NCBI RefSeq assembly: GCF_000003605.2
Contig: NW_003119425.1
Location: 871,238 to 894,561 of the forward strand
Reading direction: 5' to 3'
DNA from: Saccoglossus kowalevskii
Taxonomy: Eukaryota > Hemichordata > Enteropneusta > Harrimaniidae
Length of the DNA: 23,324 nucleotides
This document shows, piece after piece, positions 10,788 to 20,614 of the stretch; within the stretch, counting starts at the first letter, position 1, and each line of letters opens with the position of its first letter. The position numbers and the translations under genes were made by a program. The notes beneath the pieces were generated by a model, which had not been told where the DNA came from, did not search any database, and was given only the letters and a program-made list of their open reading frames with translations.

Positions 10788-11415
10788 GTCTAATCCTATT
10801 TACCTTTCTAAAATTGTTCTTACATGGCCGAGACAGGCTACACGTTAAAGACGAAATTGCATTTCCATGCTTTTAAGAGGGGTTTCATCCATTCCATATA
10901 GTCCTCCTAAGTGTCACATATTTCAGGTATAAATTAAAGTGATTCGAAATACCCTGGGTACTAGAAATATTAATATATGATATAAAAGCACACCTGTGGT
11001 CGTTAACAATATCTCGTTTATCTGAGGTGTAATTGTTTTTTTTTCTATAGAATTAACTGATCTCGAAGGTCTGAAACTTCAAGCTTGTGTACAAATGTAT
11101 CATCGTCATGGACTCGCATACGTACTTGGAATTCCAATTACACTCAAGAAAAGAAAAGAAAATATATGAAACTCTTTTACTCCGGTGGTGTGTGGCGATT
11201 ATGGTTAGATATAATACATATGTGTTGTATCGTTATACGTGTAGATAGTATAGATGAAGTATAGATTGAATTAGTAATCACTGTCCGTGAAATCACACAT
11301 GGTCACGCAATTTGCAAACACAATACACGACATGGTCATCGAGTCATACACCCTAGAAATGAATCATTAACTAACTCATAGTACAGGCAAAAAACATTCG
11401 TTTCAAAAAAGTAAA
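10788..11415. other. stretch without a supported gene, up to the gap
   Basis: AT-rich, with a short AAGAAAAG run near 11149. No gene, RNA or repeat boundary was seen. Confidence 0.6.
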
Positions 11416-11626
11416 NNNNNNNNNNNNNNNNNNNNNNNNNNNNNNNNNNNNNNNNNNNNNNNNNNNNNNNNNNNNNNNNNNNNNNNNNNNNNNNNNNNNN
11501 NNNNNNNNNNNNNNNNNNNNNNNNNNNNNNNNNNNNNNNNNNNNNNNNNNNNNNNNNNNNNNNNNNNNNNNNNNNNNNNNNNNNNNNNNNNNNNNNNNNN
11601 NNNNNNNNNNNNNNNNNNNNNNNNNN
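11416..11626. other. assembly gap (211 Ns)
   Basis: Unknown bases. Any open frame crossing this gap has no meaning. The right edge is the end of a hAT-like transposon, so the missing DNA is probably a repeat that the assembler could not close. The stated gap length may be an estimate. Confidence 0.99.
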
Positions 11627-11642
11627 TCTGGATCCGCCACTG
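11627..11642 (-). mobile_element. hAT-type transposon terminal inverted repeat, rest in the gap
   Basis: The minus strand reads CAGTGGCGGATCCAGA, matching the CAGTGGCGGATCC start shared by many non-autonomous hAT elements in animals. The element would run leftwards into the gap. The 8 bp outside the end, TTGACATC at 11643-11650, would be the target-site duplication expected for hAT. No second copy of these 8 bp followed by CAGTGGCGG is visible left of the gap, so the other end should lie among the Ns. If the gap length is real, the element is about 200 bp long, the size of a MITE. Confidence 0.55.
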
Positions 11643-11829
11643 TTGACATCGTATCAACTACCCCGACATAGCTTAATTGGGGTTTAGATGTTTCTGCGTT
11701 GGGAACCAATAATGCTACACTATTTTGTCACACAGCAGTCTGAAATAGACACTCAATTAAAGTAAGTATATACAAGTGACCAGAAAAAAATGACCCAAAA
11801 AGTGTTCATACCTCTCAACAGTCGAGTAT

Positions 11830-12210
11830 TGATCTTTAATTAGGGGCTGCATTACTTGGGATTTTCATCAATATGATTAATTTGTTTAATATATTCAAGA
11901 TGAAGATAAATGATAACCCCGTCATATAACAACTTGTATAACATATAAATGTAGTTTAATTAATTTATTAAGTCAAACAGATACTACCTTCTGATATAGT
12001 ATACACTAAAGACGACATTGAATAGAGCGTATGTACAATTTTAATTCATTAAACGTGTCTGTACATTCTTGAGTGAGATTGATTAAGTAATCCATCATTA
12101 AAATGTTATTGAATCGTTGTAGCTCATTAAATCACTGCCTGAAATAGCTTGTATGGTCGTCCAGGAGATTATGTACTGCATTTGACAGCCTTCTTAATTA
12201 TGCTACTATA
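11830..12210. promoter_or_regulatory. candidate cis-regulatory block rich in homeodomain sites
   Basis: TTTAATTAGG near 11835, TGATTAAT (a Pbx/Hox-type composite) at 11874-11881, TTTAATTAAT near 11955, TGATTAAG at 12080-12087 and several isolated ATTA words fall within 400 bp of fairly complex sequence. This is the kind of content seen in developmental enhancers in gene deserts. In DNA this AT-rich such words are also common by chance, so only conservation between species could settle it. Confidence 0.2.
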
Positions 12211-12928
12211 AGGTTTTGAGCGAACTCCAATTTGAATTTTAGGATGCAATAATTATCATGGATCAAAGTGAAATGTGTCAGTTTAACAGCGATTTATTTC
12301 TATAGGATAGTCATTCTCTCGTTTATTTTATAGTCCGAATGCCTCCGATGCATTTAAGACCTAATTCAATTACCCAACTTAGGCAAGATTAGTGTATGTG
12401 TGTGTACTTAATCCGATTTCTGGAATTTAATAAGGCTCATGCGTCGAATCTTGTTGTGATACATTCAAAGTGATCTGCGTGAAATTTATAACTTCCAGAC
12501 AGTAAACACAAATAGTCGTCGAAATCTCACCGAGAGCGAGAGACAGCCACGAGAAATGAGTTTGCCCCTTGCATACATAATAACACGACCAATAAATATA
12601 AAATTGGCCTTAGAACTCCAATTCCTGGCTGGGAAGGTACGCGTTCTGGCATGTCAAAATAATATTATTAGTTGTATTGGCGAAATCGTACAATTTGCTA
12701 TCAGGGTGATGAACCCGTAAGAGTTTTAACGAATTGTCAATTAGTTCTAACGGTTTACACGTGCTACCTCGCTTTCTGAACGCGCTTTTGCATGTACATC
12801 AAAATGAACAAACTTCGCATGTGCATGTGCATGTGATTGCAATTGGAACCGATTATTCCTCTAACGAATTGTTTTTATTAGTGCAGTAGTTTATACAAAG
12901 AACTACATTGTCTGAATAATAATAATAA

Positions 12929-12952
12929 TTTAAAACGATGTTTAAAACGATG
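12929..12952. repeat. 12-bp perfect tandem duplication
   Basis: TTTAAAACGATG occurs twice, head to tail, just after a short AAT run. It looks like replication slippage. Confidence 0.9.
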
Positions 12953-13348
12953 CCGCAGGGAGATTATATTGTCAAATGGTGACATCTAAGCGCATTGACA
13001 TATCATTAATAAATTGTGAGGAAAATACATTTCGTTTGTCAAAAACAATTTGCTATGTGTAAATCATATCTTAGAACATATATGACATGTGCGTGTGAAA
13101 ATTAAAAAAAAAACTAAGGTAAGATTTACCAAGGGCGTTCTACCGGGTATATCGCGCTTTCAACAAAACACTTTCACAATTTTATGGCAGGAAGAGGATT
13201 AATATTAGGGGCGGCGATAATTTTCACCAAAAGGAAACGCGATGCCTGAAATGTATAGGACAATGTATGAGTGCGAATGGAAAGTGTACTGACTCGTTCA
13301 GCTGATTGTTGTTGGTTTTTTTCGACTTTGTTTCCATTGTTCATAACA

Positions 13349-13463
13349 CAACATTTGCATATTAAATATACCGCCGCGGGTGAGCGACGTCACACTGCAT
13401 AATAAAGGTAAAGCCAACTACTGACATCGAATATATAAAATGACAAGATGGCAATCAAGTCTC
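13349..13463 (+). promoter_or_regulatory. candidate promoter: octamer, CRE-like site and TATA box
   Basis: ATTTGCAT (POU octamer) lies at 13353-13360, a GC-rich CCGCCGCGGG at 13371-13380, CGACGTCAC (CRE-like) at 13385-13393 and TATATAAAA at 13432-13440. A start would be expected near 13462. Octamer plus CRE upstream of a TATA box is a familiar layout for polymerase II promoters. No coding exon is visible within the next few hundred bases, so any product would be non-coding or far spliced. Confidence 0.25.
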
Positions 13464-16400
13464 TGTATGTATGATATTTGTTAGTTTGGAGTTAGATGAT
13501 GTAAACCTTCAGACGGAAATGTCTGCACATCCGGGGTATTTGACAGTTGATCAAGGAATGCTTCCAGAAAAGACACGAATATTAGAACTGCAATAAGTTA
13601 AAAATGTAGACAGGTAGACATTTTCAACATAAATATATTATAATCGCGAATATAAGCTATTTCTCCTGAATATTTAAATGATACAAAGACTACTAATTAA
13701 AAATGTAACATTATATATTCCAGGCGTAATATCGGCATGTGATTCAACGCTCATTAAATCCATCACTATCTCAACCACTTCCGATGTGGCTTAAATTCTT
13801 ATATTGGTCTGATATGGGATAAAACGGATTTAAATCCCATTACGTAGCGTATTTCGATTCCATTTAAGGTTAACGGATGCAAAGGCAAACGTTACTAACA
13901 TCGTAATTCCAAAGACAATTTCAATGAACATCTGTGAATCAATATAAAAAATCTTAATCATGAGCTGGTCCAAGTGTGTGACTGAATAGAGCAGTTTTGA
14001 TTATAATGAATTGCGTTTACTGGAATATGTATATGTAGTGACAGAGAAAGTAGTTATTTCTATAGTCCTTGAAAGGTCATGGTTCCATCAACCAGTGTTA
14101 CGTTCTCCAATCTGAGGCACGCTATGATATGTGACGCGGAGTTGTTCATTATTCAGACATACCGCAAAAGGTTACACAAGGAATCGTAGACATCATTCGT
14201 CTGTCAGAGTATTCCGTTTCATCACATTATGGTAACGCGGTATACAGCGCTAATTGCTAATTTACGTAAAACTGTGTATGTGTAAGCGTGTTTTTTCGGA
14301 GAGTAACACGGGTACGATTAGGTTCAACATATACTATTATGACATATTTAGAAAATAACAGACGTATTAGTATAAAGAAATATGAAAATGCTGTTGCGGA
14401 TACAAATAAAATGACTTTCTTTTTGGTAAAAAGAGGTTAACACATCGTATTACTTACACATCAATTACGATAACGATTGTGTGTGTGATTATTATATTCC
14501 TTGTTGAGAAGTAAACGTACACTTTGCACAATGACATTAATTGAAACTGAACGATACATGTTGGCTAAAGATGATGCAATGTATTGTATCCTTGACATTT
14601 TCATACGTGTTTTGAGTATATCCAGTGGAGCTAATTTGTTGTGAAAGTGAATACTCGTTATTGCTGCTTTTACAGTTTTGGGGAAGCTTACTCGTTAAGG
14701 CACTTTTCATGTTAATGTACTATCGCGATTCCCCACAGGCACTGTGGCGCAACGCTGATATTCCCGCACAAGTAGGACACCGGTAAATCTTATTATAAAA
14801 ATAGCTAAAATGTGGTTTGCCAATTCAAAGGCGGCGACACTACAAAGACTATAAGAGCTAGGTTTTTGAAAATCTCAATCGCCATAATGTCTGGCAAATG
14901 CCCGTATTCAGTGACAGTTAATCGCATGATGGTCGTGTCACAGGTCTAGCCTACGGATTACATCAGAATGTCTATAGGGGATTGTGGGAATGGATGGTGC
15001 AATTGGTGTCACATTTCAAGGAAAAGAACGTCATAGGGATTACTTCTGAACTAATTTCTGTGCGTAGTAACCATCACCTGAGAAGTGAATTGACAGTGGT
15101 CACATTTACTGTACTTCCGGTTGATAAATAGAGGTGTAGATTTCTGCAAAATAATATATATTCAGAGTTGACTGTTAACAGACATAGACCATTGTGGCAT
15201 TTATAATATGAATGTGCTATCAAATGAACATTACAAACCAAGTGACAATATGAAACTAACGCCTTTGTGGAGTATGTGGCGAGTCGTAGAATACATCTTT
15301 ACAATCATTAAAAAATACCAGACAGTACCGTCAATCAGGAAAGAAAAATAGCTTTGTTCATTCCGAAGTTTTCTATCAAGTTGCATGTGAACAATATGAC
15401 CTCAGAATAAAAGATTATGTTTCGTACAAATTAGGTCTGAACAAGTCATGTCTGTTATCTTAGGGCGACAACATTGATAACTTGTCCTAAGAAACTTACT
15501 ATCCGTACGGAATGTCACGTCCACATCACAACAGGATTATGTGATATTATTGGCCAAGGCGCCCAATCATTATTTTCATCCGCGGTAAAAGCATGTAGTT
15601 CTTTAGAATTAAGTTATCTTTAAAAAAAACATCAACGTTTCAGGGAAACCTGAATCTTTGATCAAGTATTGTTGGTGTGTTAGAAACGAACGGATGTCAT
15701 TACTAGACATCTTATTGTTAATCATACACCAATACCATTAATATCCATGGAGCGCCGGTGGTCATGCCAACACGGTAGAATATTCTGTAAGCAGACAATT
15801 GTTACTAGGCGCTTGCCTCGCAATAATGTAAAAGAACTACCAGACAACATCATGATCTTCAAATAATTGTATCTACAGTATCAATTAAACTGTTAAACAA
15901 AATAAAACCTGCATAGAGTGTTTTTTTGGGGGGGAACAAGTCTGTACATTTGTTCCAAAATTATTTAACCAAAAATACATTAAAAAAATAGACTAACGAA
16001 AAATAGGCGGGAAAAATAATGGCGCCCCAATGAATAAAGTTGGTTATAAATATATAAATATATACTATATCCTTCATGTGGTCAAGTCAATGAAAAAATA
16101 CATAGGCATGGCATGATTAGGAATACATCTGTCAGAATCCGTGCCGTTCAAGTCCAAAGAAGGTTCTCGTAAGTTTGATTTTAACAGTTATATAAACGGT
16201 GTTGTTAATAATGCTCCACAATGAGACAAAAAACCCAAAGTACCGTTCGGCATAGCAACATGTATATGGACGTGGTATGAATTTGTATTTTTATTTTATG
16301 TAAGACTTATAGTAGGAAAAACCACAAAAGCGTGAAGGCATACAATTTAATTGTCTCTCCAATCGGGGTGAAGGTGGAGTGCCGCTGTTAGCAATTACAT

Positions 16401-16740
16401 AACCACTTTCAGATAAGCTCGCCAATCCAATGATTAAAAATCAATCAAGCTTATGATCAATTCGCACGTGGACGAAAGGACATAACCAGAATCTAACCAA
16501 GCGTGCACAATTATATAATGCTATGATCAAATAAAGGCATGTTTCTTTCGTTCGTATAAAGGCAATGCATGTGTGGAACAGAAATTGAACACTGACAAAG
16601 GCGGGCAGTATAAAGATACATACCTGAATGTTTACATACTATAGATAGAAGTTATTAAGTCGCCAAATTGAAAATAGCAAATACACTTCTTGGGAGCATG
16701 TTTTGTGGGTTAATTTTCTACGCTACAACCGTGGATACTT
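13464..16740. other. long stretch without a supported gene
   Basis: No open frame above 60 codons was supported. Seen within it: a small hairpin-capable segment at 15458-15492 (TCTTAGG plus ACAA pairing with TTGTCCTAAGA), a larger one at 15666-15735 (listed separately), a G-run after a T-run near 15920-15935, and AT-rich simple sequence near 16044-16072. A GTAAGT at about 16170 has no recognisable exon before it. Confidence 0.55.
15666..15735 (+). other. pre-miRNA-sized hairpin candidate
   Basis: A 70-nt segment folds end to end. The base GTATTG...GTGT pairs with ACACCAATAC with a 3-nt bulge, the top GATGTC pairs with GACATC around a 7-nt loop, and the 14-nt sides between them are equal in length and pair at about nine positions counting wobbles. 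The equal sides and the terminal loop are what pre-miRNAs show. The arms match no animal miRNA that I recognise. The strand is not decided by the sequence, and similar folds arise by chance. Confidence 0.25.
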
Positions 16741-17375
16741 TTAAAAAACAAGGAATATAGCTGCAAGCTGCAATGGGGGTTCCAAGTTATATATTAGTAG
16801 TGTGACATGACCCACACTTCAACCCATTAATTTCATACACTTCAGATGTGTTGAAAAACTTATCTAGACTAATTTGCATATCACTATGTACAGGGAATGA
16901 GTTTCCATGCACTCCCGACTTTATGTTAATCTCGTCAATTTTATTCATATCCAGTTGGCTGCATAGCTTTATCTACACTAGTTTTTATCAATGTTACTCG
17001 TTATGTGTAATGTTTCGGAAGTTTAGCCTTTTGGTTCAACCGGCGTTGAGCTCTACATGTCTTTTAAATATATTTTTCATTTTTTTTGAAGCTGTGACCA
17101 GTAGAAGCCTCGAATCCCATCTTTTCCGGTGTCTATTCTATTGTATCATCTAGATATGATACTTATAGAAACACGTGTATTTATCTATTTATATTTTAAC
17201 TATTTTTGTTAGCATATTAAAAACCTTCAGTCACTTATTTATTTATTTATTAGTTCATTCATTCACTAATTCATCTGGTACAACCCTTTATTTAGATAAG
17301 CTGGTCATTCATATCGTCTATTTTGGTGTTTTTCACTTGTGTGAACCATGCCTGACCCTTATATCCTAACCCCAA
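16741..17375. other. T-rich block with simple-sequence tail, possible decayed element
   Basis: The plus strand turns T-rich here. Open frames at 16848-17153 and 17175-17369 (+) are rich in Phe, Ile, Ser and Leu because of this bias and show no motif. A stem GTATCAT/ATGATAC lies at 17143-17162. The block runs into degenerate TTTA and TTCA repeats (17180-17275), as the 3' end of an old retroelement might, but no element body is recognisable. Confidence 0.3.
17180..17275. repeat. interrupted TTTA/TTCA simple repeat
   Basis: Imperfect TTTA and TTCA units: TTTATCTATTTATATTTT, then a short TTTATTTATTTA run near 17236-17250, then TTCATTCATTCA. Unlike the pure array at 4382-4535 this one is eroded, which suggests greater age. 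Confidence 0.7.
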
Positions 17376-18939
17376 GAGATGTCCATTTATTTATTCACTG
17401 TGGTATTAACTTCATACAAAATTGTTAAATTGGAGAACAAATATATTCCAGATAATTTTAGAATTATTTTAGTGGACACCCGTGTTGCTTAATCCATTTC
17501 CATCATTTGAACTAGTCAAATTAACGAGACAAATATATCCTTCGATATTTAATTAAACACTTAAACCTTCCAAATTATTAAAACTTTAACTACAAAACTC
17601 GAGCCAACATTAAGTTGTACTTCAATTCTGAGAGTGTCACTACATCAAGGATGTTATTTCTGGGTTTTCTCAATTGTTCTCACTATATGAGCACTTGTAT
17701 TCATTGTATGCTTATTGTTGAAGGAAAAATTATCACTATCATATCAAGATTAAAGTGCAAAGGTTTGCAATTTTTGATATGAATGAAAACTCTAAAGAAT
17801 TTGGACATTTCCAACCCAACTGTATTGCAATAATGATGCTGAATGAATCAGTTCTACTTATCCAATGGAGAAGAGCAATTCCTGCATAAGAAAGGAGATC
17901 ACTAATCATCTTTAAGTGGTATAAGTGGGACCAGGTCAAATTAAATGATTGCTAAATGTGTTTAAGCCAATACAATGATAAGGGGTTTAAAGTTACTGCT
18001 GTTTGTGGTAGGACGTGAATGCAAATTACTATGGTAAATTAGCGGCGGCAAACGTTTTCGTCCAAAAATATTGCAATATACCATTTTTTAAACTGGCGTA
18101 TAAAAGATCATTCGAAATGTGATTGCTTATAATCTGGTTACAGGTAAATGGCAATTATTTGGAATTGTTTTACGATACCAAACGTTGAAAATATAACATG
18201 TGGGATTTATTTTCACTCACTCACTGCTATATAGTTCGTAGTTGTGTTGATCTGCAGTGTGTCAATTGTTAATCGAAACTCATTTGGTGGGCACTCCAGT
18301 ATATCAATTAAGGTCACGATCAGCACACTGTCAATTTCAATTGGTGTCATATACATTAATTTACAGGATAACTGACATTTACTGTACACCTCAACATCAT
18401 GGTAAATCGTGGGATATATTTAGACATAGTATCTACCCGTATATTATAATTCGCGCTTTAAATTCAGTTTTGAACGCGAGACTAAATACCGTCAATAAAC
18501 TGTTGTTGTGAAAACATTAGTTCTGGTTTGATTGCAAAAGTCGATTTTTTTTTAATGACTTTTTATTTCAAAATATAACTATGGCAGAACATAGAATACA
18601 AATACAAGGCAAACACTGATTGCACTCCAGTACTGAATCAAAATACGAAACAGACATTGACAATGCTCAGTTTCTGTTTAGTGTTACTGGTAGTCGATCT
18701 CAATGGTCAGTACAAGTCATATGTAGATATACATGCTTACCTTACCTTACCATGCTTAAAGGACACCATGCATTTGTATGTAATTTCCAATGCTGATTAT
18801 AATAATACATTCATACAGAAAAACTAGCATGGATACCATAAAAACGGCCATTTTTGTTTGAATCTTAACATATGACGTGACTTATATATGGTACTGATAT
18901 AAAGCCATCTTCATCTCAGACAGATGTTTTTGGACACGT
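17376..18939. other. stretch without a supported gene
   Basis: Open frames at 17739-17939 (-) and 18257-18511 (+) have no motif. A threefold CTTAC repeat lies near 18738-18753. Nothing else was seen. Confidence 0.55.
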
Positions 18940-19130
18940 TTGCACGATTTTAGACAAAATGGCTTCCATTTCGAGAATTTGATCAAATCACAAAATGGTT
19001 TTACGACTCGAGTAGTCCTACTCGGCCGCGCGTCATGGGAAATGCAATTTGCGTGGCCCGCCCAGTTTTTTACTCGGCGAACAGCTGTTAGCATTACAAA
19101 AGGCGGTGTTAATTCCATGTGTACTAACAT
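18940..19130. promoter_or_regulatory. local CpG cluster, candidate promoter
   Basis: Ten CpG dinucleotides fall in the 80 bp 19001-19080, far above the surroundings. YY1-like AAAATGGC is at 18956-18963. CGTCATGGGAAATGC at 19031-19045, read on the minus strand, resembles the ZNF143/Staf promoter motif. CGAGTAG (19009-19015) and CTACTCG (19018-19024) form a tight palindrome. This mix is typical of TATA-less housekeeping promoters. The direction cannot be fixed: both strands have short open frames next to it (18882-19130 minus, 19016-19270 plus). Confidence 0.3.
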
Positions 19131-19270
19131 CTTATGCTACACAATTATCTGTTTTGAAAAGACTTACTGACACGCTTTGTTCACTACTCAAGGAAGCAAC
19201 TCAATCTATCGAATGCAGTTTTCCCGGGCTTGCTTTACTCGAGGTCGTCATTGAAACACGATTCCTGTAA
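19016..19270 (+). CDS. possible exon, unrecognised
   Basis: The frame is open from 19016 to a TAA at 19268-19270. It has no internal ATG before the end (the first start-like codon is TTG at 19049), so if real it is an internal or non-ATG exon. From about 19085 it reads as a Leu-rich, helix-like sequence with Lys-Arg-Leu-Thr-Asp and Leu-Leu-Lys-Glu-Ala. Possible boundaries are an acceptor at CGAACAG (before 19085) behind a T-run and a donor GTAAAC at 19267, right at the end of the frame. It follows the CpG cluster directly. I recognise no family, and an open run of this length alone is not evidence. Confidence 0.18.
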   Translation, partial: SYSAARHGKCNLRGPPSFLLGEQLLALQKAVLIPCVLTSYATQLSVLKRLTDTLCSLLKEATQSIECSFPGLALLEVVIETRFL

Positions 19271-20402
19271 ACTAGTACAGTTACGGTATAATAGGAGTGT
19301 TCGTTGGTTTCAACAAATTTCTGAAATAGACGCCTTGAATCTGGCGCCCATCTTTCCTTTTATACACCCGGAACCGTGGTTTAATTAATTAATTATTGTG
19401 GGGTCAGATAAGAGTCTGAGGGTGCGTGCGTTACCTAACTCTTTTCCATAGAACGACATTGGATCAATGATCTGTAGATATTACAGCTGATATATTCAGG
19501 TATCATAGGGATTCCATCACAAATCACTAGCTTAGCTCATTTAGTAGAGTGACCATGTTCGTTATTCTGGAAATTTTTGGCGTTACATGGTAATGTATAA
19601 CTTTGTAACATTGAACGTCTTACAATAAAAGGGAAGCACATTCAACTAGTTTATAATTACAACAAAGCAAAAACTTGAAATACCATAACGTACCGCCGTG
19701 GACATAATGTAATCTCTGGTCAGTTAATTGTACTTTCAATTAGTATTTTATTTATTTTAATTGAAATCTAAGTGCTCCAAGGTTGATCTTGGAAATAAAT
19801 TGCATTTAAACCACCAAATTTAACAAGTTTTTGGAATCACACCGCCTCCTGTAGCGTTGCTTTCATTTGCAAATTCGATGTTTTATGAATTAGTAAATTT
19901 CAGAGCTTACCATCGATTTTATTTTACATTAGCATGGCTTTGTCACAAAATATGTAATAATGCAATATTTGTGACTAAATTGCTAATATTTCAAAAACAT
20001 AAACTAGCAGTATGCACGTACTCCCAATTATTAAAGCAGCCTTGTCAACTATCATGATGTGGATTTGTATTATCTATCTAGACTGGGAAACTGTGTGAAA
20101 TGTTTCTTCTGTAACCTTGCCAAAACTAATTTAAGGTTGAAACAAATAAGACTGGACACTTATTAACTTAGGCAATTAAATTTGTGAAGAATTGTAATTA
20201 GTTATAATTCATTTTTGTGCCGCGGTAACTAACTGCTCATGCTCCGTTTTCGCATGAAATAAAGGCAAAAAAACGGTTTGTCCAATTGCATATCAACTGC
20301 GCGATCATTGATATACTACCATGAGTCACTAACGTCCTCTAACATAGAGCAAGTATATTGCAAGACTCAAATCACAGTAATATGACGTCGGTTCATCAAT
20401 AT
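19271..20402. other. stretch without a supported gene
   Basis: Short TTAATTAATTAATTA run near 19381-19396. The open frame 19857-20057 (+) has no motif. The last 120 bp before repeat copy B is a little richer in CpG but shows no boundary. Confidence 0.55.
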
Positions 20403-20416
20403 GCCCTCTAGCGGTT
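20402..20416 (-). promoter_or_regulatory. weak CTCF-like motif at the head of repeat copy B
   Basis: The minus strand reads CCGCTAGAGGGCA, agreeing with the AG-R-GGC core of the CTCF consensus but lacking the final GC and the usual CCA start. It is the homologous position to the better site in copy A and points the same way. Confidence 0.25.
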
Positions 20417-20614
20417 AGCTATCCTATGACGTAAATGGTTGATACGAAGGCCGTCAAAAGAGTTGATACCGTTTTGGTCTGTAATCGTCAATCAATGAAG
20501 ATTGAAGATGATTTTTGAGAGATGTTACTGTGTTCTAGTTGAAAGTTTACACAGCCAAAAACAATTTACGACTTGAACAACATCGATTTCACGTATATGT
20601 CCTTTTGACGTCAC
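20403..20614 (+). repeat. dispersed repeat, copy B of the family at 7735-7941
   Basis: It holds the same five landmarks in the same order and nearly the same spacing as copy A, in the same orientation, 12.7 kb away. It ends in TTTTGACGTCAC, a CRE-type word that is TTTTGACATCAC in copy A, while the inner TGACGTCA of copy A is TGACGTAA here. The two copies have diverged a good deal, so the duplication or insertions are old. No protein is encoded and no target duplication is visible. Confidence 0.7.

Larger units (their letters stand above)
11643..13348. other. stretch without a supported gene
   Basis: No open frame of note. A GTAAGTAT donor-like word at 11762 has no exon-like sequence before it. 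11830-12210 is dense in homeodomain-type words (listed separately). A GCATGT hexamer is repeated near 12816-12834, and a 12-bp tandem copy lies at 12929-12952. Confidence 0.55.

Noticed and set aside
11371-11709. Open frames across the N gap on the minus strand
   Set aside because: Most of their length is unknown bases, so openness means nothing.
17105-17130. B-box-like TCGAATCCC that could mark a tRNA or SINE
   Set aside because: No A box at tRNA spacing; the DNA upstream is a T-run.
16848-17369. Two plus-strand frames with many hydrophobic residues, like membrane proteins
   Set aside because: The hydrophobicity comes from T-rich codons in a T-rich, partly simple-sequence block; no motif or start context supports them.
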